Assembly (NCBI GenBank): GCA_030527385.1
Contig: JAUNAY010000059.1
Span: 1 to 7,426, forward strand
Direction: 5' to 3'
DNA: 7,426 nucleotides
Origin: Fusobacterium sp.
GTDB lineage: Bacteria > Fusobacteriota > Fusobacteriia > Fusobacteriales > Fusobacteriaceae
Shown: positions 1-6,421 of the stretch, piece after piece
Layout: each line of letters opens with the position of its first letter
Numbering within the stretch: the first letter of the stretch is position 1
Made by a program: the position numbers and the translations under genes
The notes under the pieces: generated by a model
What the model saw: only the letters and a program-made list of their open reading frames with translations
What the model was told of the DNA's origin: nothing
Database searches by the model: none

Positions 1-156
1 ATCTAATAAAACTAAATCATATGGTTTAGAATAAAATAAATTTATTCCCTCCTCACCATCTTCAGCTTCTTCTACTTCATAACCAAAAGCAGTTAAATAC
101 ACTCTCAAAATGCTCCTTATTTCTTTTTCATCTTCAATTATTAAAATTTTTTTCAT
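1..156 (-). CDS. Two-component response regulator, receiver domain (N-terminal part only)
   Basis: This is the start of a response regulator; 52 residues are visible and the gene continues past the left edge. The protein opens MKKILIIEDE, the usual first beta strand of a receiver domain with the acidic cluster (E8, D9, E10) that binds Mg2+. It then has an amphipathic helix, FGYEVEEAEDG as the second strand region, and YDLVLLD, whose last residue (D52) is at the expected phosphoacceptor position. The ATG start is supported by AGAAGGAG (164-171 on the minus strand) 7 bases upstream. The pattern resembles OmpR-type regulators, but the output domain is outside the window, so class, target genes and partner kinase cannot be told. 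It lies downstream of the PFOR gene but is separated from it by a terminator and has its own promoter. Confidence 0.9.
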   Translation of the reverse strand, partial: MKKILIIEDEKEIRSILRVYLTAFGYEVEEAEDGEEGINLFYSKPYDLVLLD

Positions 157-202
157 ACTTTAACTCCTTCTGTTTTTGTTATTAAAAATTACTTTTTATT
201 TT

Positions 203-231
203 ATTATGTTTTTGTTTATATAAAGTGACAA
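203..231 (-). promoter_or_regulatory. Putative sigma-70-type promoter of the response regulator gene
   Basis: On the minus strand there is TTGTCA (231-226, five of six matches to the -35 consensus), a spacer of exactly 17 bases, and CATAAT (208-203, five of six matches to the -10 consensus). It lies between the PFOR terminator and the response regulator start, leaving an untranslated leader of roughly 40 bases. The surrounding DNA is very AT-rich, so chance matches are easy, but spacing and position are good. Confidence 0.6.
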
Positions 232-273
232 TTTCATAATTATTTTTTTATATTTTCTTTACATTTTTTTTAC

Positions 274-302
274 AAAAAAAGGACTGACATAAAGTCAGTC
301 CC
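274..302 (-). terminator. Intrinsic terminator downstream of the PFOR gene
   Basis: On the minus strand an 8-bp perfect stem GGACTGAC / GTCAGTCC (positions 301-294 and 288-281) closes a 5-base loop TTTAT and is followed at once by seven T residues (280-274). This is the standard Rho-independent layout and sits about 30 bases past the PFOR stop codon. The plus-strand side has no T run, so it works in one direction only. It should separate PFOR transcription from the response regulator. Confidence 0.92.
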
Positions 303-330
303 AAAAATATATTAGATGTTTAATTCTCTA

Positions 331-3300
331 TTATTTTTTTTCAGCTGTAAAGTCCATAGCAGCAAGTCTGTTGTATTGTCTCCATCTTCTTTGTGCTTCG
401 AATTTATTTTTTTCATATAATTCTTTAGCGTGTGCTGGGTTAGCTTTAGCTAGAGTAGCATATCTTACTTCTCCTAATAAATATTCTTCATATTTATCCC
501 AGTTAGGTTCTTTACAATCTATTTGTAGTGGGTTTTTACCTTCTGCTTCAAGAGCTGGGTTGTATCTGAAGATTGGCCAGTATCCACATTCAGTAGCAAG
601 TTTCATTTCGCTTTGAACTTTAGACATACCTTTCTTTACACCGTGGTTGATACAAGGAGCATAAGCTATGATTAGAGATGGTCCATTGTATGCTTCAGCT
701 TCTTTAAGAGCTTTTAGATATTGTTGTTGGTTTGCACCCATACATACTTGTGCAACATAGATATGTCCATAAGACATAGCGATTGCAGCAAGGTCTTTTT
801 TCTTAACTGATTTACCAGCAGCAGCAAATTTAGCGATTGCTCCAGTTGGTGTTGATTTAGAAGCTTGTCCTCCTGTATTTGAGTAAACTTCTGTATCTAG
901 TACTACAACGTTGATATCTTCTTTAGAAGCTAGAACGTGGTCAACTCCACCATAACCGATGTCATATGCCCAACCGTCTCCTCCGAAGATCCATTGAGAT
1001 TTTTTAACTAGGTATTGTTTTAATCCCATAATTTCTTTACATACTTCACAATCTTTTCCTTCGATAGCAGCAACTATTTTAGCTGATACTTCTTGAGATT
1101 TGTGAGCGAATGATCTGTTTTCAATCCATTCTTTGAATAGTTCAGCTAATTCAGCAGGAACTTTATCCATATTTTCTTCCATAATGTTTTGAAGTCTATC
1201 TCTCATAGTTTCTACTGCAACGTGCATTCCCATTCCGTATTCAGCGTTGTCTTCGAATAGAGATGATCCCCAAGAAGGTCCGTGTCCATCTTTGTTAGTT
1301 GTATATGGAGTAGCTGGTGCAGATCCACTGTATATTGAAGAACATCCAGTAGCGTTAGCTATCATCATTCTTTCTCCAAATAATTGAGTTATTGCTTTTA
1401 GATAAGGAGTTTCTCCACATCCTGGGCAAGCTCCGTGGAATTCAAATAATGGTTGAGAGAATTGAGATCCTTTTACAGTATCTTTTGACATTAAGTTGCT
1501 TCTGTATTCAACATTGTTGAATAGGTAAGCTGCTTTTTTGTCTTCTCCAGCTTCTAGTGATGTAGCAATAGGCATCATTACTAGTGCTTTTTCTTTAGCA
1601 GGACATACGTTAGCACAAGATCCACATCCAGTACAATCTAGTGCAGAAACTTGCATTCTATATTCGAATCCTTCTAATCCTTTTCCGATTGGTTTAACAG
1701 TTGTTAATTCAACTGGTGATGCAGCTTTTTCTTCAGCTGTCATTAAGAATGGTCTTAGTACTGCGTGTGGACATACATAAGAACATTGGTTACATTGGAT
1801 ACAGTTTTCAGCTTTCCATACTGGAACGTGAACTGCGATTCCTCTCTTTTCGAAAGCAGAAGTTCCGTTTTCGAAAGTACCATCTTCGTATCCATCAAAT
1901 GCAGATACTGGAAGGTCATATCCTTTAATTGCGTTTACTGGTTTAGCAATTCTTTCTACGAATTTTTCTGTTTTTGTCATTTCGTGACAAGATCCACAAC
2001 AACAAGCTTCGTGATCGTGTCCTTCACAAGAACATTCAACTTCTAAGTTTGCCCAAGCTGGATCTACTGGAATTTCTACTAATCCTTCTGCTCCTTTATC
2101 GATAGCTTTATAGTTCATTTGAACGATATCGTCACCTTTTTTAGCATAAGATTTTTTAGCGTAGTCTTTCATATATTGTTGTGCTTCAGCAAATGGGATA
2201 ATATCTGCTAGTTTGAAGAATGCAGCTTGCATTATTGTATTAGTTCTTTGTCCTAATCCAATTTCTTCAGCTAGAGCAGTTGCGTTGATTATGAATAATC
2301 TAGCTCCGTTTTTAGCTAAGTCTCTCTTAACTTTTGCTGGAATATCTTTTATAGCTTCTTCTGGAGTAGCCCAAACACCGTTTACTAAGAATGATCCTCC
2401 TTTTCTGATTCCAGAAGTCATATCATATAGGTGTAAGTAAGCTGGTACTGAACAAGCAACGAAACTTGGGTTAGAAATTAGGTAGCTTGCTTTAATAGGA
2501 GATTTTCCAAATCTTAAGTGAGATCTAGTAACTCCTCCTGATTTTTTAGAGTCATATGCGAAATATCCTTGTGCATATAAGTCAGTTTTGTCTCCGATGA
2601 TTTTGATAGAGTTTTTGTTAGCTCCAACAGTTCCGTCAGCTCCAAGTCCGAAGAATAGACATTCTTTAACGTCTGGGCTAGTAACAGATACTGGTTCTCC
2701 AACTTCTAGTGAAGTGAAAGTAACGTCATCTACGATACCAACTGTAAATTTATTTTTAGGTTGATCTAATTTTAAGTTATCAAATACTGCAATTACTTGT
2801 GCAGGAGTAGTATCTTTAGAAGATAGTCCGTATCTTCCTCCTACGATTACTGGAGCGTTTTCTTTTCCGTAGAAAATTGATTGGATATCTTGTAATAAAG
2901 GTTCTCCAACTGATCCAGGTTCTTTTGTTCTATCTAAAACAGCAACTTTTTTAACTGATTTAGGGAATACATCGAAGAAGTATTTTTCAGAGAATGGTCT
3001 GAATAGGTGAACTGAAAGTATACCTACTTTTTCTCCTTTTGCATTTAAGTAATCGATTGTTTCTTCAGCGATTGGACAAATAGATCCCATTGCTACGATA
3101 ACTCTATCAGCATCTGGTGCTCCATAGTAGTTGAAAGGTTTGTAGTCTCTTCCAGTTACTTTAGAGATTTCAGCCATATAGTGAGCTACTACATCTGGTA
3201 CTGCATCGTAGAATTTATTTTGAGCTTCTCTAGCTTGGAAATAAATGTCATCGTTTTCTGCAGTTCCTCTTGTTACTGGGTGTTCTGGGTTAAGTGCTCT

Positions 3301-3915
3301 ATCTCTGAATGCTTGAACAGCGTCCATATCGATTAAGTTTTTGAATACTTCGTAGTCCATAACTTCTACTTTTTGAATTTCGTGAGAAGTTCTGAATCCA
3401 TCAAAGAAGTGCATAAAAGGTACTCTTGTTTTGATAGCTGCTAAGTGAGCTACTCCAGCAAGGTCCATAACTTCTTGAACTGAGTTAGTTGCAAACATAG
3501 CAAATCCAGTTTGTCTAGCTGCATAGATATCTTGGTGGTCTCCGAAGATTGATAGTGCTTGAGCAGAAAGTGCTCTTGCTGATACGTGGATAACTCCTGG
3601 TAAAAGTTCTCCAGCTATTTTATACATGTTAGGTATTTTTAAAAGTAATCCTTGAGAAGCAGTATATGTAGTTGTTAGTGCTCCTGCTTGTAAAGATCCG
3701 TGTACAGTTCCAGCAGCTCCTGCTTCTGATTGCATTTCTACTACTTTTACTGGTACTCCGAATATGTTTTTCATTCCTTTTGACGCCCATTCATCTGTAT
3801 ATTCTGCCATTGGAGATGATGGAGTGATTGGGTAAATTCCAGCTACTTCTGTAAACGCATATGAAGCGTATGCAGCAGCTTGGTTACCGTCCATAGTCTG
3901 CATTTTTTTAACCAT
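331..3915 (-). CDS. nifJ: Pyruvate:ferredoxin (flavodoxin) oxidoreductase, single-chain homodimeric type
   Basis: This cytoplasmic enzyme oxidises pyruvate with CoA to acetyl-CoA and CO2, reducing ferredoxin or flavodoxin. It has 1194 residues. The N-terminal pyrimidine/CoA domain shows YPITPSS (T31), E64 and R114. The middle domains include GRYGLSSKDTTP (360-371) and FFGLGADGTVGANK (421-434). A ferredoxin-like domain has two [4Fe-4S] motifs, C705/C708/C711/C715 and C761/C764/C767/C771. The C-terminal TPP domain has GDGWAYDIGYGG (979-990), YSNTGGQ (1011-1017) and ligands for the third cluster at C830, C833, C858 and C1088. The protein ends where the Desulfovibrio enzyme would begin its C-terminal protective extension, so that domain appears absent. 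The first ATG is chosen because AGGAGGA (3929-3923) lies 7 bases upstream. Residues 628-644 form an odd Cys/His-rich linker. It follows ackA by 108 bases and is closed by the terminator at 302-274. C-ending codons (GAC, CAC, ATC) are frequent, suggesting high expression. Confidence 0.98.
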   Translation of the reverse strand: MVKKMQTMDGNQAAAYASYAFTEVAGIYPITPSSPMAEYTDEWASKGMKNIFGVPVKVVEMQSEAGAAGTVHGSLQAGALTTTYTASQGLLLKIPNMYKIAGELLPGVIHVSARALSAQALSIFGDHQDIYAARQTGFAMFATNSVQEVMDLAGVAHLAAIKTRVPFMHFFDGFRTSHEIQKVEVMDYEVFKNLIDMDAVQAFRDRALNPEHPVTRGTAENDDIYFQAREAQNKFYDAVPDVVAHYMAEISKVTGRDYKPFNYYGAPDADRVIVAMGSICPIAEETIDYLNAKGEKVGILSVHLFRPFSEKYFFDVFPKSVKKVAVLDRTKEPGSVGEPLLQDIQSIFYGKENAPVIVGGRYGLSSKDTTPAQVIAVFDNLKLDQPKNKFTVGIVDDVTFTSLEVGEPVSVTSPDVKECLFFGLGADGTVGANKNSIKIIGDKTDLYAQGYFAYDSKKSGGVTRSHLRFGKSPIKASYLISNPSFVACSVPAYLHLYDMTSGIRKGGSFLVNGVWATPEEAIKDIPAKVKRDLAKNGARLFIINATALAEEIGLGQRTNTIMQAAFFKLADIIPFAEAQQYMKDYAKKSYAKKGDDIVQMNYKAIDKGAEGLVEIPVDPAWANLEVECSCEGHDHEACCCGSCHEMTKTEKFVERIAKPVNAIKGYDLPVSAFDGYEDGTFENGTSAFEKRGIAVHVPVWKAENCIQCNQCSYVCPHAVLRPFLMTAEEKAASPVELTTVKPIGKGLEGFEYRMQVSALDCTGCGSCANVCPAKEKALVMMPIATSLEAGEDKKAAYLFNNVEYRSNLMSKDTVKGSQFSQPLFEFHGACPGCGETPYLKAITQLFGERMMIANATGCSSIYSGSAPATPYTTNKDGHGPSWGSSLFEDNAEYGMGMHVAVETMRDRLQNIMEENMDKVPAELAELFKEWIENRSFAHKSQEVSAKIVAAIEGKDCEVCKEIMGLKQYLVKKSQWIFGGDGWAYDIGYGGVDHVLASKEDINVVVLDTEVYSNTGGQASKSTPTGAIAKFAAAGKSVKKKDLAAIAMSYGHIYVAQVCMGANQQQYLKALKEAEAYNGPSLIIAYAPCINHGVKKGMSKVQSEMKLATECGYWPIFRYNPALEAEGKNPLQIDCKEPNWDKYEEYLLGEVRYATLAKANPAHAKELYEKNKFEAQRRWRQYNRLAAMDFTAEKK
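1984..2034 (-). other. Cys/His-rich segment encoded inside the PFOR gene (residues 628-644)
   Basis: Seventeen residues, CSCEGHDHEACCCGSCH, hold six cysteines and three histidines. They lie in the linker after DPAWANLEVE and before the conserved KFVERIAKPV...LPVSAF stretch that leads into the ferredoxin domain. None of these cysteines belongs to the three known [4Fe-4S] clusters, whose ligands are all present elsewhere in the protein. The reading frame is continuous on both sides. Metal binding or a redox role is inference only. Confidence 0.85.
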
Positions 3916-3967
3916 TACAATTTCCTCCTATAATTTAAAAGTATTTTAAAAAACTACTCTAATATAT

Positions 3968-3995
3968 ATTTTAAAGCATTATTAAAATTTGTCAA
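3968..3995 (-). promoter_or_regulatory. Putative sigma-70-type promoter of the PFOR gene
   Basis: On the minus strand there is a perfect -35 hexamer TTGACA (3995-3990), a 16-base spacer, and TAAAAT (3973-3968, five of six matches to the -10 consensus), giving a leader of about 45 bases before the ATG. AT-rich hexamers slightly further down (TATATT) are alternative -10 boxes. It sits in the ackA-nifJ gap and would allow PFOR to be expressed apart from pta-ackA. Confidence 0.65.
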
Positions 3996-4023
3996 TTGTT
4001 AAATTCACTTTTTTTTATTTTTT

Positions 4024-5226
4024 TTATTTTTCATTAACAATTCTATAAGTATCTCTTGCGATTACTAGCTCTTCATTTGTAGGGATTTTATAAACAAGAA
4101 CTTTTGAATCTTCTGCTGAAAGTTTTACATTTCCTTTCTTTCTTACAGAGTTAACTTCTTTATCTAGTTTAACTCCCATATATTCTAATCCTTCACAAAC
4201 CCCTTCTCTGATTCTTCCAACGTTTTCACCAATTCCTCCAGTGAAACAAATAGCATCTAAACCACCCATTGCAGCTGCATAAGCTCCAACGTATGATTTA
4301 ATTTTATAGATAAAGATTGATTCAGCTAATACAGCTCTTTCGTCTCCTTCATCTACTCCTTTTTGTAGATCTCTCATATCTGAAGATTTTCCAAACACAC
4401 CAAGAATTCCAGATTTTTTGTTTAATCTGTTATCCATTTCTTTATCTGTTAATCCTCTTTTATTTTTAATGAATAGTACTGCAGCTGGATCTATATCTCC
4501 ACATCTAGTTCCCATCATTAATCCTTGTAATGGAGTAAGTCCCATTGATGTATCTATACATTTTCCATCAACTACTGCTGACATAGAAGCTCCATTTCCT
4601 AGGTGACAAACAACTATTTTTGAATGTTCTGGATTTCCCATTATTTCTCTCATTGTTTCAGAAACAAATAGGTGAGATGTTCCGTGGAATCCATATTTTC
4701 TTACTTTTAATTCTGTATAATCTTCATATGGTAATGCGTACATATATGCTTTTGCTGGCATTGTTTGATGGAATGCAGTGTCAAATACTCCTACATTTGG
4801 TTTTCCAGGCATAAGCTCCATACAAGTTCTAACTCCCATTAAGTTAGCTGGGTTGTGTAGAGGTGCTAAATCATTATTTTCTTCTACTGCAGCCATTACT
4901 TCATCATTTAGTAGAACTGAACAAGCAAAAGTTTCTCCACCGTGTACTAATCTATGTCCGATAGCATCTACTTCGTCAACTGAAGCTATAACACCGTGTT
5001 CTTTGTCTGTAATTGCATTTATTACTAGTTCAAGTGCTTCTTTGTGTGTTGGCATTGGGCTGATTACTTCTGTTTCAAAATCTTTAGCTGGAACTTCATA
5101 TTCCATTCTTGATCCTTCAATTCCTATTCTTTCGCAAAGTCCTTTTGCAAAAACTTCTTTAGTTTCAGGATTCATTAATTGATATTTTAGCGATGAACTT
5201 CCACAGTTTATTACCAAAACTTTCAT
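4024..5226 (-). CDS. ackA: Acetate kinase
   Basis: AckA transfers phosphate from acetyl phosphate to ADP, giving acetate and ATP in the cytoplasm, and can run in reverse to activate acetate. The 400-residue length is typical of the ASKHA-fold family. Visible signatures are VINCGSSSLKYQ (N7 and the phosphate-binding Ser run), GHRLVHGGE (R92), VGVFDTAFHQTMP (D149, the expected catalytic Asp), RKYGFHGTSH (H181), VCHLGNGAS, MGTRCGDIDP (R241), FTGGIGEN (329-335) and PTNEELVIARDT near the C-terminus (E386). All key residues are present. The ATG start has GGAGGT (5241-5236) 9 bases upstream. It follows pta by only 40 bases with no terminator between, so the two are almost certainly one operon. No terminator is visible after its stop either, so some transcripts may continue into nifJ. 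Confidence 0.98.
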   Translation of the reverse strand: MKVLVINCGSSSLKYQLMNPETKEVFAKGLCERIGIEGSRMEYEVPAKDFETEVISPMPTHKEALELVINAITDKEHGVIASVDEVDAIGHRLVHGGETFACSVLLNDEVMAAVEENNDLAPLHNPANLMGVRTCMELMPGKPNVGVFDTAFHQTMPAKAYMYALPYEDYTELKVRKYGFHGTSHLFVSETMREIMGNPEHSKIVVCHLGNGASMSAVVDGKCIDTSMGLTPLQGLMMGTRCGDIDPAAVLFIKNKRGLTDKEMDNRLNKKSGILGVFGKSSDMRDLQKGVDEGDERAVLAESIFIYKIKSYVGAYAAAMGGLDAICFTGGIGENVGRIREGVCEGLEYMGVKLDKEVNSVRKKGNVKLSAEDSKVLVYKIPTNEELVIARDTYRIVNEK

Positions 5227-5266
5227 TCTTTTATTACCTCCAATTTTTATTTTATGAATAATTTTA

Positions 5267-6265
5267 TTATTCAGCTGCTTGTACTGCAGTTATAGCCACT
5301 AGGTTTACGATGTCGTCTACTGAACATCCTCTTGATAAGTCATTGATTGGAGATGCTAATCCTTGAATTAATGGACCATAAGCATTTGCTCCAGCTAATC
5401 TTTGAACTAATTTATATCCTATGTTTCCAGCTGCTAAGTTAGGGAATACTAATATATTTGCAGTTCCTGCTACCTTAGAATCTGGACATTTTTTCATTGC
5501 AACAGATTTTACAATAGCTGCGTCAGCTTGTACTTCTGCTGTGAATGGGAATTTTACTCCTCTTTCTTCTAGTATTTTTCCTGCTTCAATAACTACATCG
5601 ATATCAGGGTGAGTAGCTGATCCTTTTGTAGAGAAAGTAAGTAAAGCAACTTTTCCTTCCATTCCTACTACACTTTTAGCTGTTACTACTGAAGCTTCAG
5701 CTATATCTGCTAATTGTTCAGAAGTTGGAACTGGGATAACTGAACAGTCTCCAAATAATAATACTTCTCCATAAGTATCTTGTCTTTCAGTAAGTTCCAT
5801 AACAAACATTGAAGAAACTGTTTTTATTCCTTTTTTAGTTCCTATTATTTGTAATCCAGCTCTTAATACATCAGCTGTTGGAGAATCAGAACCTGATACC
5901 ATAGCATCAGCATCTCCCATTTTTACCATCATAGCTCCATAGAAGTTAGGATCTTTTGTCATTATTTCTTTTGCTTTTTCAAAAGTCATTCCTTTTTTAG
6001 CTCTTAATTCAGCAAATTTTGTTGCATAAGCATCAACTTTATCTGATTTAGCTATTTCTATTATTTCAACACCTTTTAAAGAGATTCCTAAGTCATTAGC
6101 AACTCTTTCCATATCTTCTCTATGTCCTAAAACAATTGGTTTAGCAACTCCTAGCTCTACTATTTTAGCAGCAGCAGTTATTACTCTTTCATCTGTTCCT
6201 TCTGGTAATACAACTCTTTTTCCTACTGTTCTTGCTTTTTCTCTTATTTTAACTAAAAAACTCAA
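5267..6265 (-). CDS. pta: Phosphate acetyltransferase (short form)
   Basis: Pta converts acetyl-CoA and phosphate to acetyl phosphate and CoA, feeding AckA. With the start chosen here it has 332 residues, the size of the catalytic PTA_PTB domain alone, without the N-terminal extension of the long enterobacterial form. Signatures include VVLPEGTDERV near the start, MVSGSDSPTADVLRAGL (mid-protein), FGDCSVIPVPTSEQLADIA, TFSTKGSATHPD, FPNLAAGNIGYKLVQRL and, near the C-terminus, SPINDLSRG with the conserved Ser-Arg pair. The start is taken as TTG (6265-6263), giving MSFLVKIREKAR, which resembles other short Pta N-termini. AAGGAAG (6280-6274) lies 8 bases upstream. The GTG three codons earlier overlaps that ribosome site, and there is no in-frame ATG between the TGA at 6320-6322 and either start. 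It is first in the pta-ackA pair. Confidence 0.96.
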   Translation of the reverse strand: MSFLVKIREKARTVGKRVVLPEGTDERVITAAAKIVELGVAKPIVLGHREDMERVANDLGISLKGVEIIEIAKSDKVDAYATKFAELRAKKGMTFEKAKEIMTKDPNFYGAMMVKMGDADAMVSGSDSPTADVLRAGLQIIGTKKGIKTVSSMFVMELTERQDTYGEVLLFGDCSVIPVPTSEQLADIAEASVVTAKSVVGMEGKVALLTFSTKGSATHPDIDVVIEAGKILEERGVKFPFTAEVQADAAIVKSVAMKKCPDSKVAGTANILVFPNLAAGNIGYKLVQRLAGANAYGPLIQGLASPINDLSRGCSVDDIVNLVAITAVQAAE

Positions 6266-6280
6266 AACAATCACTTCCTT
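6263..6280 (-). promoter_or_regulatory. Ribosome binding site and TTG start of pta
   Basis: On the minus strand AAGGAAGTGA (6280-6271) closely matches the anti-Shine-Dalgarno complement AAGGAGGTGA, and TTG follows with 8 bases between the purine core and the start. The upstream GTG (6274-6272) shares bases with this site, so it is a poor start. The site therefore decides for TTG over GTG. N-terminal similarity of MSFL to other Pta proteins agrees. Confidence 0.72.
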
Positions 6281-6314
6281 AATATTTTTTATTATAATTT
6301 TTTTATTTTTTATC

Positions 6315-6350
6315 TTAACTCACAAGGCATACTTATCCCCTGCCTGTTAA
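6315..6350 (-). other. Stem-loop in the pta 5' leader
   Basis: On the minus strand TTAAC-AGGCA (6350-6341) can pair with TGCCT (6329-6325) and GTTAA (6319-6315), giving two 5-bp helices with an 11-base loop GGGGATAAGTA and a 5-base bulge on the 3' side. It is the only GC-containing block in an otherwise almost pure A/T gap. No T run follows on either strand, so it is not an intrinsic terminator. It would lie at the very 5' end of the transcript from the predicted promoter. No riboswitch family was recognised. Confidence 0.4.
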
Positions 6351-6354
6351 ATAT

Positions 6355-6383
6355 ATACTAACAAATTTTAACTATAATTACAA
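6355..6383 (-). promoter_or_regulatory. Putative promoter of pta-ackA
   Basis: On the minus strand there is TTGTAA (6383-6378), a 17-base spacer, and TAGTAT (6360-6355) preceded by TGT, which makes an extended -10. Transcription would start near 6348, giving a leader of about 80 bases. The -10 itself matches only four of six and the DNA is very AT-rich, so neighbouring TATATA-like boxes are alternatives. The remainder of the 6275-6421 gap holds the stem-loop, the ribosome site and simple A/T sequence including a 14-base ATTA/TAAT palindrome (6396-6409). Confidence 0.42.
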
Positions 6384-6421
6384 TATTTTTATATAATTAT
6401 ATATATAATAAAAGTAAACCA

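Noticed and set aside
157..330. Small RNA or small gene in the gap between nifJ and the response regulator
   Set aside because: Beyond the terminator, the promoter and the ribosome site the sequence is A/T-rich with no further stem or credible start-plus-ribosome-site combination.
1984..2034. Cys-rich PFOR segment as a frameshift or assembly artefact
   Set aside because: The frame is continuous and conserved PFOR sequence resumes in the same frame on both sides, with TGT and CAC codons typical of the rest of the gene.
1538..2046. Overlapping plus-strand open frames of 75-93 codons opposite the PFOR ferredoxin region
   Set aside because: They are antisense to conserved cluster-binding sequence, show no recognisable domain, and overlap one another; they are shadows of nifJ.
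4778..5182. 134-codon plus-strand open frame opposite ackA
   Set aside because: It lies wholly antisense to a fully conserved acetate kinase, has no recognisable motif, and similar empty frames appear opposite the other genes; it follows from the codon bias of the coding strand.
6315..6350. pta leader stem-loop as the ftsY terminator
   Set aside because: On the minus strand the 3' arm is followed by A-rich, not T-rich, sequence, and the stem carries a 5-base bulge.
6396..6409. 14-base perfect A/T palindrome after ftsY as a terminator
   Set aside because: The stem would be only A-T pairs and no T run follows on the minus strand; it is expected in such A/T-rich DNA.
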